Below are positions 32,703 to 43,555 of a stretch of DNA of 64,000 nt, piece by piece. The translations under genes were made by a program, and so were the position numbers. Positions within the stretch are counted from its first letter, which is position 1. Each line of letters begins with the position of its first letter. Under the pieces are notes generated by a model that made no database searches, was not told the DNA's origin, and saw only the letters and a list, made by a program, of their open reading frames with translations. The stretch lies in the NCBI GenBank assembly GCA_022606425.2, contig JAHDVF020000106.1, forward strand, positions 1,116,001 to 1,180,000. Reading direction: 5' to 3'. Source of the DNA: Lepidostoma basale. Lineage: Eukaryota; Arthropoda; Insecta; Trichoptera; Lepidostomatidae.

Positions 32703-33416
32703 ATGTATCCAAATCTGTAGGATTGAATATGAACCTCGAAAAGACCAAGGTGATGGGTACGGAAAGGCTTGAAATCAACGTGGACGGCAACGGAATTGAG
32801 AATGTCCAAGAATATACATACCTGGGACACAATATTCGATTCGGCCGAGATAACCAAACCGCAGAGCTAAAAAGAAGAATTGGACTAAGCTGGGCAGCTT
32901 TCGGAAACATGAGTTACATCGTTAAAAACCGGAAAATACCGATCAACCTGAAACGAAAAGTGTATGAAGCCTGCGTTCTGCCAGTTGATACTTATGGTCT
33001 TGAAACTGTAACACTGTCCAAACAAAGTGCCGAGAAACTACGAGTGACCCAAAGAGCCATGGAAAGAGCCATGTTAGGAATAAGCCTAAGAAACAGAGTC
33101 AGAAACGATACGGTGAGAGAAAAAACAACGGTCACTGACATCATCCACCGGGTGGCGACTTTAAAATGGCAATGGGCAGATCACGTAGCCAGAAGCTCAG
33201 ATGAAAAGTGGACAAGAAGACTGCTGGCTTAGAGACCGTGGACGGCAAAGAAAAGTGCAGGCGACCGCAATTACGGTGGAAAGATGATCTGAACAGACAC
33301 GTCGGAATAACCATCTGGATGCAGTATGCACAGGACAGAGTGACATGGAAGCGAATGGAGGAGGCCTTTGTCCAGGAGTGGACGGGAATAGGCTGAGGAA
33401 GAAGAAGAAGAAGAAG
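32703..33416 (+). mobile_element. RTE-type LINE with GAA tail in the 3' flank of gene 3, 12-base target duplication
   Basis: AATTTGAAAACG is duplicated at 32691-32702 and 33417-33428. Open frame 32723-33232 encodes MNMNLEKTKVMGT, VQEYTYLGHNI, ACVLPVDTYGLETVTL, RAMERAMLGISLRNRVRND and HRVATLKWQWADHVAR; a shifted frame continues to DRVTWKRMEEAFVQEWTGIG. The (GAA)n tail ends at 33416. It lies 56 bases beyond the gene 3 stop, in the probable 3' UTR. Few lesions, so relatively young. Confidence 0.85.
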
Positions 33417-33484
33417 AATTTGAAAACGTTGAATAACAAATGAATGGCTATTTTTACCAATTCTATTGTTTAAGTAAAATAACG

Positions 33485-36400
33485 TTAGACGACTTTGTAA
33501 ACAGTGCCGGCCACCCCTTTACCGAATGGAGTGGCGCCGTTTGTTTGTAAATAGAAGTCTCCATATTTTCTGAAAAAAATATTTTATATAAATCATTTGA
33601 TTGATTTAATAAGGTACAAGATTTTTTTTTATATTTGTATAAAAACCTAAGCGAAAAGTTTCACCAATAAAATTATTAAAAAAAAAAAGAATGAATATGT
33701 TTTTCTACTTACGTTCCATCAGCTGCAATACCCATGTAATTGTATGGTTTATTTTTCTGGAAGCTTAGAAGCTTAAACTGTGTATAGGATATGTACTGAA
33801 CAGCTGGAAAGGCAGTTGGTGTCCTCAAGGATTCGGCCCATACTCTCCAGGACACCCAGTGACTACAGAAACCTGAAAAACGTCATTTAATAAAACATTT
33901 AAAAAATAAGTAAAATATTGAAAAGTACGAGATTCTAGTTGCTAGGGTGGTTATGTCATAGCCACCCTGAAGATGGAGACTTCAACGATCCCCGACACGG
34001 TCGGTCCAAAGAGACGAGCTACACGGATTTTCCAAAAAACACAAAATACAAATTGTTACCAACCAACAATATACTATTTATTTTGTTTGACTTAAAAATT
34101 GATTTACACATTCTATTTACACATTAAAAAAATGTAAAAAGTAACAAAAGGAATATGAATAAAAGTAACGTGTCATAAAGTAACAATAAAATAATAATAC
34201 GATTTGGAAATTGAAAATCCCATAATGAGTTTTCTACTCATGGGAATACAATGTAACTATTGTATGTTTATATATAAAAAAAAAAAATAACGTTGCATAT
34301 AATTCACAAAATATAAAAAAACACGACATGTTTCGGAGGATACCTCCATCTTCAGATGTAACTTACTAACTAACTAACCATCACGCCGTCTCCCCGAGAG
34401 GGTAGGCAGAAAATATGGACTGCCACACTTTAATCGATGTGGCATTTTATCCTTTTCTTTTCGCCCCCGCGAGAGACGCGGTGTGATAGGTTGCGAACCT
34501 CATCGCCACCAATAGGCATCTCCCGCGCACACTTCGATTGTCCAACGTCTACAAAATAAATCTTAAACAAATTATATAAAATACAATGATATAAAATAAA
34601 ATAATAAATAAAAATATTTTAACACATAATGTTCTTTTAGATGGTGCACTTGTCTTCAGCTGGACGATCGGGACATTTGTGTTTTTTTTCTAATTTTTAT
34701 TCCACTGTTTTTTTTTAATAAACTGTAATTAGGCACTTAAAACACCAGCAAAAACTTTAAAATATTATTGAAGTATTTATTCAAATTGTCATTGGAACAA
34801 ACGAAAAATTTATTTTTGTATCTGTCAAAATTCTTTTTATTAACGAAAAAACTACAGATGTAAATATATAATAAAAACTGAACAAAGAAAGACTAATAAA
34901 AAACGCATTTGAAAATCAATACAATACAAAGGAACAATACATTCAAATTTAAAAAAATTAAACTGGACTAATTGTTATACATATTATCCAACAGGTATCC
35001 TCCCAAACAACACAAACACCAATATTTTGTGGATTAAAAACAATGTTATTTTCAATTTCTTCAGTGTATTACTATGGAATCCCACAGTGTTAATGTCCTA
35101 GCTTTTAGTAAATTTATAAAATTGTTATTAAAAAGATAAAAATTAATATTATTAGATAACACAATGATGTATTTTTATTATTTCTATGTGTTTTTTTTTT
35201 TTCAAAAAATGCACGTTTTTGATAAATTTATCTGTGAAACTCCATCATGATGATTTATTTATGATTTAGATTCTATAATTAATATAAATGAAAACGTCTG
35301 TCTTCTAGTAGTTTTATTAAATTGTATACAAGAAGACACGTTTCGCCCTTCTAGACATTTGATTGAGAGTGAAACATGTATATATAAAATTTAATAAAAC
35401 TCCTAGTAGATAGACGTTTTCATGTATATTAATAATTTAATATGGAGTTTTACACCATTGTTCAAGAAACAATAAATAAAATTTAGAATATTTTTTCATA
35501 GGTAAAACAAAGGTGTTTAAAGTTTTTTAATTAAAAAAATCGTTGGACGTCAACAAAAAAAATCATATGAAATACAATGAAAATAAATTTGTGAAAATCT
35601 ATTTGTGTATACAATTTTCACAAATTAACACACCATAACTTGTAAATGTTGATTGACGGGCAGTTACAGGGTCACTCACCCTACTGAGTAAATAAATTCA
35701 ATTATATATGATAATAATACACTTGTAAATTTGTATTTCCTCTTCTTCTTCAAGTGCCCTGTTGGGTCCCCCATAACGTTGGCGATCACCTCGGTGAACC
35801 TGGCCCTGTCCTGCGTCGCTCGGAACAGCTCCTCTACACTTCGGATGCCGGTCCACTCCCTCAAGTTTCGCAGCCAGGACATTTGTCCCTCGGCGTCCCT
35901 CAATGTCCCCCTCCAATATCAGTTAGAGAAGGTGGTATTTCTCCCCACGCAGTATATGACCAAGATGTGAAATATTACGAACCTTGATAGTTGATAACAG
36001 TTCCCTGTCAACTCTAGCTCGCCTCAGGACTTCGGTATTAGTAACCATGTCTGTCCAGGGAACTCTGAACATTCGGCGAAGGAGCCACATTTCAAATGCT
36101 TCCAGTCTGTTCATTGAGTTAACTTTCAAGATCCAAGTTTCACACCCGTACAATAAAATAGACCACACATAGCATTTGATCATTCTCTGGCGGAGTTTCA
36201 AGTTTACGTTATCATTGCAGAAGAGTGATTTCATTTTATTTAACGTAGCTCTTGCTGTCTCAATTTTGCATTTTATCTCTACATCTGGGTCAAGAGATTG
36301 GGTTAGTATGGTGCCGAGGTATTTAAATTTTTCCACCCTTTCAACGTTACGGCCGTTCAAATGCAATACTAAGCCATTGTAGTCAAGCCGTCCGAATGTC

Positions 36401-39400
36401 ATCCATTCGGTTTTGCTGACATTTATTGTTAGCCCCAAACATTCACCGTGATTTTGTGTTTACATCACTTTATTCTTTTCACAAACCAACTGGTTTGGCT
36501 CCCGCCAGAACTTCGTCAGGATTAAAAAAGATACTGAATTTTAATTTATAATTGAAAAATTATAAGTGTATTAATATTATATTTAATAATGCCACACAAC
36601 AAATAACGTGCTTCATATAAAAGTATAAAAAAATACAATAATTAAAATAGCAAACCTCCTTCTGCGAATGGAATCTCAAGTAATGGGCAACCCGGCTGCC
36701 TTCGTGATCCTCCGTTGACCCAGAAGTCGGCAGTTCCCGTATGAACTGGAGCTCCGAATGCGCCGGCATCAGTGTGAATTATATCTACTTTAGTTGCGGC
36801 TGTACCATCAATGTGTTGAATATAAATTCCGGGGTAGAAACCCGGAAATGCCGGATCCAATCCAGTAACTCTGTCCAACAATAATTTAGCAAAACATGAA
36901 CATGACTTAATTTAATATGAATGAAACATCAGTTTTCTAAAAGTTTTATTATATTTTATGGGAATGACATGTTTCGCTCTTCTAAGCTATCCTTCACATT
37001 TGATAATGCCTCAGAAGGGCGAAACATGTCTTTCTCATAAAATATAATAAAACTTCAAGAAAACTGACGTTTTCATTCGTATTAATTTTTTAATATGGAG
37101 TTATACATCATTGTTCAAGAAACAATAAATATGACTTTATTTGCTTAAAAAGACTAAAGTATTTATTTGTTACTAATTAACTGATTAATTATCACACCGT
37201 CTCTCCGAAGAGGTTGGCAGAATTAATGGACGACAACACTTTTATTTCCTGACATACTTCTCTCGCTTCCTTAACATTCGTACATCGCCTTATGCACGCA
37301 TGTCGATTTCTCCGACTCCTCACTTTGCCGACATTCAATATTTGATTTAATTGATCGTGCCGCGTTTTCTTCGGCTTCCCCCAATTTCTAGTTCCATTTA
37401 CGTAGTTAACATATACTATTGTTACCATTCTTTCTTCATTCGTTCTTTCCTTGTGTCCAAACCATTTTAATGACCCTTTCATTATTTTGTTCAAAACTTA
37501 CGACGGCGTTAGTAAGTTATAATAGTTTACCTAAATACTTTATATTTTAAAGACTGCTTGATAATCGGGTGGTGGTCTAGGGTATAGAACGCTTTGCTTC
37601 TGATTAAGGGTACTTGGGTTCGAGCCTGGACACGACCAGATTCCTTCTTCATAATAATGAGCTATTTTCTGCTCACATTGAAGATTGTAAAATAAATTCA
37701 AATATCATTGATTTAATTCTTTGGTGTTCATCTTTTTTAAAAATAAAAATAAAAATTACGATAAGTCTTTAGGAATAAAATACGTACCAGCAACATAGCA
37801 TTAACGCGCATCACAATCAGTGAAATATTCTGCTCTTTTACCTGTCAATAATTATGTTATAATCCTTTTTCAAGTTCTTGCCAACGGCACCAGCCACTTG
37901 TCCACCCAAAGAATGTCCCACGATGTGAACGGTAGCTACGTTCAGTCCCAAAAGAACCATTTCATTGATTTGAGCGGCAACCGCCTTTGCTACCTGAAAA
38001 TAATAGTCAATTTCAAATTTTCAATGAAACTCCTGAAATAAATATATTATACAAAACAGTAATGTTTTTTCGTTAATACGATTAAAAAAGTATTTCCTAG
38101 ATGTTTTATTGTAGTTTATGGGAACGAATTTCAAACGTTTTATAATGTCGTAATGGGCGAAACATATCTTTTGCATAAAATATAATAAAACTTCTAGAAA
38201 ACAGACGTCTTCAATTGTATTCATTACTTAATATGGGGTTACATTATCATTCAAGAAATATTAAATAATATTTTTCTTGATGTAAATTTATGTTTTGTAT
38301 TTTATTGAAATATTTTTGGTTGGTTTACATCGTTTTTCTGACAATGAAGGTATAAAACCTTCGAAACAATTCGAGAAAAATGAACCCGAAAGTGGAAAAA
38401 TACAATGTTTTATTTCTTTAAAAAATCGTAAACGTAAATTTGATTCAACATGTATTTCAACAAAACAACAACAAACCCTCACGCCGTTTCTCTCCGTAGG
38501 CAGGCAGAAAGAATGGACCGCCACACTAATCAATCTTGATCAGTGACAGTACTATCATAGAAGCCCAGAAGCTCGGCTTGCGTAAGAAATTTTGAATCAA
38601 AACCCCCAAATCTAAGTAATCATGCCCCCGCATAAACCAACAGCCCTACAAATCGCCTTCCAACAATGTTCCCATCAGCGTAAGAGGCATAGCCACAAGA
38701 GTTGAACCTCCGTAAGCCAATAGAGGTTTTGATTCAAAATTTCTTACGCAAACCGGGTTTCTGGGCTTCTATGGGAGTACCCCCACTGATCTTATTATAT
38801 ACCTTTCTAGCGTCCTCAACATTTATACAGCGAGTCACACACGACATCTGAAATGGCCGACTTTTAATATTTGTTTAATTTCTTCGACTCATGTTTTCTT
38901 CGATCTTTTTCGACATTGTATTCTATTCACATCGCCAACGTGTTTACACTCTTAATCATTCTGTCCTTATCCATGCTTTCCATGTGTCCAAACCAACGCA
39001 GTGATCCGTTAATTATTTTGTTCATAATTATTTATTCTGCTAAAAATTCATTCCATATACCAGCATTTGAATTTATTTCATTTCAACACGTACATCTTCT
39101 AAAACAATCAATACCACAATCTTTAAAAATAAAATTTTTGAAGTTTCTAAGGATTAATTGTATCTCAATAGAGACGAAGATGTAAATTGTTTTCTGGGAA
39201 CGGAATATGGTGGTCGAGGCGCTTACAGAACTTATGACCTGCCATTGGTTGGGTTAAGCGATCGCCTTCCCCATTGCACCCTTTGCATTCGGGGAATGTT
39301 GTTAACATTAAGCGATCGCTTAACTCAACCAATGACAGCTCATAAGTTCTGTAAGCGCCTCGATCACCATATTCTGTTCCCAGAAAACAATTTACATCTT

Positions 39401-42400
39401 CGTCTCTATTGAGATACATTTAATCCTTAAAAATGATTAACCCGCAATGGGTAAAATCCAGTATTTGTCTACAAGTATTTGTATACATTGAATAAAAATA
39501 TTTGAAGTTTCTCACTGGGACAGTGTTTGGCGCAGCGTTTGACAAGTAATCGCCGCCACCCATGTTTGACCAGTCGATAAAAACGATGTTGGAATTAGGA
39601 AACGTGTCGAGATATGTCGAGATGACCAGCTGTACGCTTTCGTAGTCTACAGTTTCCTCGAAACCATGGATGTAAAATACCGTCGGACTCAAGAGATTAA
39701 AACCAGCGGTAGTAACCAGTTCACTTCCGTCATTTAGATATATATCAGTGAATTCTGACATAGTCGTCCTAAAACAAAAAAAAAAGACATACATAAATAC
39801 ATTAATGTCAATACATAAAAAAAATACAATTTCAAATATGAAATTTTTATAACGTAATATAATTTAATGTTGAAGTGCTATGTCTGGTCTGTATTACTAT
39901 ATGGCTCGGAGACTTGGACCCTGAAAGTGCACACTATGAACCGTTTTTTTTTAAAGGAACATAGAAGTTTCCACCACATACCCGAGGCGGTTATAGGGCG
40001 TAGCGGTGCCCTTTTGTCAGCCTCGCTCTTACACTCCCTGGGCCTGTCCCCGGTCCATCCGGGATTTGCATTTAAAGACGACAACAACAAGGGGGTGCCA
40101 GACCACATTTAATCTACCCCATCTTACTTCTAAGCTCCGCTGTACTTTATTCAATAAATGAGCATAATATACAATACATGAACATTTCAGAAATATTATA
40201 TAAAAGATAACAACAACAAACCATCACGCCGTTTCCCCACAGGGGTAGGCAGGGAGAATGGACCGCCACACTACTCTTTCCTGACACACCTCTCTAGCAT
40301 CCTCCACATTCATACATCGAGTCATACACGCACGTCGATTCTTCCGGCTTCCTACATGACCAACTTTTAATATTTGATTAATTTGGTCAGGCCATGTTTT
40401 CCTCGGTCTACCTCGACTCCTTACTCCATTTACATTGTTAACGTATACTTTTTTAACCATTATTTCTTCACCCATGCGCTCCATATGTCCGAACCAACGA
40501 AGCGAACCTTTCATAATTTTGTTCATAATACCTTCTTTCGCTCTACACTCCTTCCTAATATCAGCATTTGAGATTCTGTCGTACATCGTTCTACCACACA
40601 CACGTCTTAGGGACCTTATCTCTACCGCATTTATTCTGCTCTCATCTTTCTTCTGCCAGTTCCATGCTTCTATATTGCCAGTTATATAAAAGATAAAAAC
40701 GAATAATACACCACAGGAATATACAGCGGGATGAAGCAGGAATATACAGCGGGAGAATATACTATGAACCGGTTGGAAGCATTCAAGATGTGATTACACA
40801 GGAGAATGCTTCGCATACCGTGGACAGATTTCGTCAGCAATTTGGAGGTTTTGAGGAGAGCCAATTGTAGTAGACAACTGCTAAAGGACGTTAAGGTCCG
40901 TAAGATTTCATATCTGGGTCACATTCTGCGGGGAGATAAATACAGTTTGCTCCTAATACTGATGGGAACAATTAAGGGGCAGCGTGGTCTTGGTAGAAGG
41001 CCAATGTCTTGGCTGTGCAACACAAGAGATTGGACCGGGATGAGACATGTGGGGGAGCTGATTCGGGTTGCACAAGATAGAAAAGCCTTTGCCGGAGTGA
41101 TTGCCAACGTCAGGGGGACCTGATACGGCACGCGAAGGAGAAAAATATAATTTAACAAGCAGCAAAACTGGGAGGTGGCGGCCAAAGACAGAACAGGATG
41201 AAGACGTTTCTTGGAGGAGGCTAAGACTCACCAAGGGTTGTAGCACCGGAGAAGAAGATAATTAAAACATTAAATAACTATGTTAAATATAAGTACAGTA
41301 AAAAATTCTCACGCTGTCTTCAGTCTTGTATAATTCACGTGACTATAAAATGGCGATATAAAAAAACAACTTTTGTTGTATTTACAAATGTTTGATACTT
41401 ACCCACTGTAGAACTTAAAAATGACATCATCGACAATATTAGCTCTGGCTAAAATCACAAAATAAATTAATAAAATTAAATAATAAGAATTTTCAATAAG
41501 TTTTATTATATTTTAGATGTTTCCCTTCTCTAAGGCATTATCAAATGTGAAACAAGTCATTTACATACATTTACATACAAAAGTTTTATACATGAGTGGT
41601 GGTGGTCTAGGGGATAGAACGTTTGGCTTCTGATCAAGGGGACTTGGGTTTGAGCCTGGACACGACCAGATTCCTTCTTCATAATAATGAGCTATTTTCT
41701 GCTCACATTGAATATTGTAAAATAAAATTCTAATATCATTGATTTTAGTCTTTGGTGTAAGTCTTTTTAAAAAAAAAGAGTTTACTTCATTATTAAAGAA
41801 ACAATAAATAAATAAAATCTTTTTTTTTTTATAAATGTATTCGAATATTATATATGAACGTTTGTTATTTTAATTAAATTTAAAAATGTATTTCTGTTAA
41901 AATTTAAAACACTGTTATAATAACACAATTTATTTTTATTCACTAAGAGCGTCGCGACAGCTGTTTCGCCAACCGATGTTGGCATCATCAGGTTTTACAA
42001 TTAACCAATTTATTGTAACATCTGATGATGCCAACATCAGTTGGCGTAACAGCTGTCGCGAGACTCTCAGTGAATTAAAATATGTTGCGATATTATAACA
42101 GTATTATAAATTTTAACAGTAATAATGTTGAAGTATCTATGGACTTTTTAAAAATTAATTTACTAAAAAACCTTAAATCAAATCAGATGCCTCACTTATT
42201 ATACCTTATTGAATATTGGAAATCATGTAATTTAAAAATATTATTTATTCAACAAAAATAACTGTATTTTTATGAATTACACTGTTTTTTCTACTTTTGA
42301 GTTTATTTTTCTCGACATGTTTCATGACCTTCATAATCGGGAGAACGATATAAACATATTATACTCTTGTCTTGAAGAAGCGAGAAGGTATGTGGAGAAA

Positions 42401-42514
42401 GAACGGTGTGCGATTAGTAAGTGAGTTAGTTAATTCAAGTTTACAATGGGTTATCTTACCCTCATACTCCCGGATAAGGAAACACACAATAAACGCAGCT
42501 AGTGTAAGTCTCAT
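33485..42514 (-). CDS. Lipase gene 3: complete secreted lipase/phospholipase A1-like protein, 321 aa
   Basis: Minus-strand exons, 5' to 3': 42514-42460 (MRLTLAAFIVCFLI signal), 41448-41403, 39768-39516, 37993-37842, 36870-36656, 33872-33713 and 33569-33485, all GT-AG, total 966 bases. HG of the oxyanion segment FYIHGF at residues 68-69; predicted triad Ser146 (IVGHSLGGQ), Asp174 (TGLDPAF) and His245 (FCSHWVS). The lid between QPGC and FCSH is 12 residues, the length typical of phospholipase A1 members, but substrate is inferred only. Closest to gene 5 within the window; converges on gene 2. An RTE-type LINE lies just past the stop and may change the 3' UTR. Introns contain FB1, FB2, FB3, SINE-A and LINE copies with no damage to exons. 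Confidence 0.9.
34290..34362 (-). other. Hammerhead-like hairpin (CATG type)
   Basis: Minus strand: CUGAAGA-U-GGAGG, loop UAU, CCUCC-GAAACAUGUC-G. Stem II is five perfect pairs. The flanks ACAU before and GUGU after can form stem I. This is the cleanest isolated copy. Confidence 0.5.
34366..34700 (-). mobile_element. SINE-like family C sharing the RTE-like LINE 3' end
   Basis: Read on the minus strand: GACAAGTGCACCATCTAAAA, an AT-rich part, GCGCGGGAGATGCCTATTGG, GAGGTTCGCAACC, GCGTCTCTCGCGGGGG, then GTGTGGCAGTCCATATTTTC and the LINE end ACGGCGTGATGGTTAGTTAG. It has the same order and the same junction as 21530-21835. Confidence 0.65.
34700..35278. other. Intergenic/intronic AT-rich stretch
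   Basis: Gene 3 intron between exons 5 and 6. I see no family signature, only homopolymer-rich AT sequence. Confidence 0.3.
35278..35485. repeat. Foldback family FB2
   Basis: AATGAAAACGTCTGTCTTCT at the left and its complement near 35405-35435, with ACACGTTTCGCCCTTCTAGA and a decayed facing arm inside, then the trailer ATGGAGTTTTACACCATTGT. Confidence 0.6.
35690..36460 (-). mobile_element. RTE-type LINE with long open RT C-terminus and GAA tail
   Basis: The minus strand encodes 171 uninterrupted codons: MGLTINVSKTEWMTFGRLDY, FKYLGTILTQSLDPDVE, IKCYVWSILLYGCETW, MWLLRRMFRVPWTDMVTN, SHLGHILRGEKYHLL. After a small shift it continues SWLRNLREWTGI and RARFTEVIANVMG, then GAA repeats (35745-35752). 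The KTEWM and YLG blocks place it just after the RT palm. Related copies are at 39866-41152, 44300-44705 and 60000-60425. Confidence 0.8.
36478..36535 (-). other. Degraded hammerhead-like hairpin
   Basis: Minus strand: CUGACGA-A-GUU...AGC then CAAACCAGUUGG. CUGACGA is intact but GAAA has become CAAA. Confidence 0.3.
36915..37140. repeat. Foldback family FB2, complete
   Basis: Two facing arms: ATGACATGTTTCGCTCTTCT on the left and GAAGGGCGAAACATGTC on the right, outer arms TTTTATTATATTTTATGGGA and its complement. The right arm reads UUGAUAAU-GCC UCAGAAG GGC-GAAACAUGUC, so stem II and the GAAACATGTC end are intact. Trailer ATGGAGTTATACATCATTGT. Confidence 0.65.
37175..37498 (-). mobile_element. 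RTE-like LINE, 5'-truncated
   Basis: Minus strand open for 100 codons: MNKIMKGSLKWFGHKERTNE, then GKPKKTRHDQLNQILNVGKV and FGETV. The plus strand starts with ACTAATTAACTGATTAATTA, a decayed TTAG tail. Confidence 0.75.
37563..37757 (+). mobile_element. tRNA-derived SINE, family A
   Basis: CGGGTGGTGGTCTAGGGTAT head, GGGTTCGAGCCTGG B box, ACGACCAGATTCCTTCTTCA body, A-rich end. In gene 3 between exons 4 and 5. Confidence 0.8.
38055..38275. repeat. Foldback family FB2, degraded
   Basis: GTTAATACGATTAAAAAAGT left end; right arm AATGGGCGAAACATATCTTT and ACTTCTAGAAAACAGACGTC; trailer ATGGGGTTACATTATCATTC. Confidence 0.5.
38463..39030 (-). mobile_element. RTE-like LINE relic (GTT tail) interrupted by a hAT-type MITE
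   Basis: ACAACAACAAACCCTCACGCCG at 38463 is the 3' end; the copy resumes at 38797 with ACCTTTCTAGCGTCCTCAAC and runs to the WFGHM block near 39000. The 38541-38788 segment between is a separate MITE. Confidence 0.65.
38541..38788. mobile_element. hAT-type MITE
   Basis: Inverted ends CAGTGACAGTACTATCATAG and the complement of CTATGGGAGTACCCCCACTG, extended by AAGCCCAGAAGC. Flanked by ATCTTGAT and ATCTTATT, an 8-base duplication with two changes. CAGTG ends and 8-base duplications are typical of hAT elements. Relative at 50285-50510. Confidence 0.65.
39146..39495. repeat. Foldback family FB1, complete palindromic copy
   Basis: Arms meet near 39292. Both strands carry an open frame starting MYLNRDEDVNCFLGTEYG, which shows how closely the arms match. 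Each arm has AGCGATCGC. The right outer end adds AACCCGCAATGGGTAAAATC. It lies immediately 3' of gene 3 exon 3 in the intron. Confidence 0.7.
39944..40760 (-). mobile_element. Poly(A)-ended retroposon, itself hit by an RTE-like LINE
   Basis: Begins on the plus strand with TTTTTTTTT, i.e. a poly(A) end on the minus strand, directly at the 11-base duplication. It contains the CCCGAGGCGGTTATAGGGCG to CAGACCACATTTAATC repeat found also at 12960-13165. An RTE-like LINE occupies 40211-40681. No coding frame of its own recognised. Confidence 0.55.
40211..40681 (-). mobile_element. RTE-like LINE (GTT tail) with 15-base target duplication
   Basis: TTATATAAAAGATAA is duplicated exactly at 40196-40210 and 40682-40696. 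Minus strand open for 125 codons: MCGRTMYDRISNADIRKECR, GSLRWFGHMERMGEEIMVKK, GRPRKTWPDQINQILKVGHV, ending GETA, then (GTT)n. The clean duplication and open frame make it one of the youngest copies. Confidence 0.85.
41480..41820. repeat. Foldback FB2 copy opened by a SINE
   Basis: TTTTATTATATTTTAGATGT, TTCCCTTCTCTAAGGCATTA and AAATGTGAAACAAGTCAT are FB2 arms; the trailer TTTACTTCATTATTAAAGAA resumes at about 41780. A family A SINE fills 41595-41785. Confidence 0.5.
41595..41785 (+). mobile_element. tRNA-derived SINE, family A
   Basis: GGTGGTGGTCTAGGGGATAG head, GGGTTTGAGCCTGG, ACGACCAGATTCCTTCTTCA body and AAAAAAAAAG end. In gene 3 between exons 2 and 3. Confidence 0.8.
41915..42130. repeat. 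Foldback family FB3, complete, two hammerhead-like hairpins
   Basis: Left arm (minus strand, 42000-41950): CUGAUGA-U-GCCAAC...GUUGGC-GAAACAGCUGUC-GCG. Right arm (plus, 42025-42065): CUGAUGA-U-GCCAAC...GUUGGC-GUAACAGCUGUC. Six-pair stem II in both. Outer ends GTTATAATAACAC and TATTATAACAGTATTATAA. Confidence 0.65.
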
Positions 42515-42565
42515 GGTGAAGCTGACTATGAAGTAAAGTAGAATGTTACTGCAATTTTAACTTGT

Positions 42566-42573
42566 TATATATA
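42566..42573 (-). promoter_or_regulatory. TATA box of lipase gene 3
   Basis: TATATAA on the minus strand about 52 bases before the ATG at 42514, a spacing like those in genes 2 and 5. Confidence 0.5.
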
Positions 42574-42659
42574 AATGTGAATACACTGTGTACCCATCAA
42601 TTTAGAGTCACGTTTTAGTTATTACTTACAATTAGCTAACGGTAAATCCATGAATGCTT

Positions 42660-43005
42660 GTGAGCCATGCTTGGAATTACCTTGAGGGACAGATTTAGAA
42701 ACGAATTGATTCGACAACAAACCAAGGTGACTGAGGTGGCTCTACGGATAGGCGGGCTGAAGTGGCGGTGGGCTGGCCATATCTGTCGGAGAACCGACAG
42801 CCGATGTGGAAGACGGGTTCTTGAGTGGAGACCACGTACAAGATTCCGTAGAGTTTGACGTCCCTCTGCCCGCTGGACAGACGATCTGAAGAGGAATGCT
42901 GGACATGGATGGATGGGAGCGGCAATGGAAAGGGGGCGATGGCATGCTTTGGGAGAGGCGTACATTCAGCAGTGGATGACAGACGGCTGATGATGATGAT
43001 GATGA
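42660..43005 (+). mobile_element. RTE-type LINE 3' end with GAT tail
   Basis: Encodes MLGITLRDRFRNELIRQQTK, LRIGGLKWRWAGHICRRTDS, a stop, RPSARWTDDLKRNAGHGW, IQQWMTDG and then TGATGATGATGATGA. The same family is on the minus strand at 48955-49560. It lies about 150 bases upstream of gene 3. Confidence 0.75.
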
Positions 43006-43304
43006 AATTCATTAACTTACAGACATGAAACGTAAAGCCCTGTTTTTAAATTGTTTAATTTATATATATGTTTACATCATTAGCAGGCCACAATTATAAG
43101 TTTTTCTTGATGTATCTTTAAAAAAATATTATAAACTTGGATAAATTCATCATTGTGGAAGCGAAAACATCATCAAATGTGAATTATTTGTCATTTGTTA
43201 TCACCAAACATTACTCACCAAAACACGTTTAGTTTTATTTAATTTGCATATAAGATTCTTTGCATAAGAAATAAAAGTAAGGCAGATAGTTAAATAAAAA
43301 ATAA

Positions 43305-43555
43305 AAAAATGATTCCTGAGATAGTTTGGACAAATGGAACGAATTGACGAGAAAATAATGGTTTTTATGTTGTATATACGCAGTGTAAGTGAAAAGAGAA
43401 GCCGTGAAAGACCAGGATAACTGAAAGGCGGCCACATTTGAAGTCGGAACAATCAACGAGCATGCATGTTACGATGTATGAATGTATGAAGAGGAATATC
43501 AGGATAGAGCAGGTCCATCCTCTCTGCCTACCCCTCTCCCGGTCATGGTTAGTTA
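43305..43555 (+). mobile_element. RTE-like LINE relic
   Basis: Heavily decayed copy: TTTGGACAAATGGAACGAAT, AGAGAAGCCGTGAAAGACC, GAAGTCGGAACAATCAACG and CTCTCTGCCTACCCC before TCATGGTTAGTT. Confidence 0.55.

Larger units (their letters stand above)
39866..41152 (+). mobile_element. RTE-type LINE (GAA family) split by an insertion with 11-base target duplication
   Basis: The plus strand encodes MLKCYVWSVLLYGSETWTLK to MNR at 39866-39943 and continues from 40761 with MNRLEAFKM, MLRIPWTDFVSNLEVLRRA, ISYLGHILRGDKYSLL, GRRPMSWLCNTRDWTGM and AFAGVIANVRGT. ACTATGAACCG at 39933-39943 and 40761-40771 is duplicated around the insertion. A separate LINE tail with EEAK-type sequence and GAA repeats follows at 41156-41262. 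Confidence 0.75.

Noticed and set aside
39158..39419. Two similar ORFs on opposite strands starting MYLNRDEDVNCFLGTEYG
   Set aside because: They arise because the FB1 repeat is nearly palindromic. Similar frames occur at other FB1 copies with changes in all codon positions, so there is no sign of protein coding.
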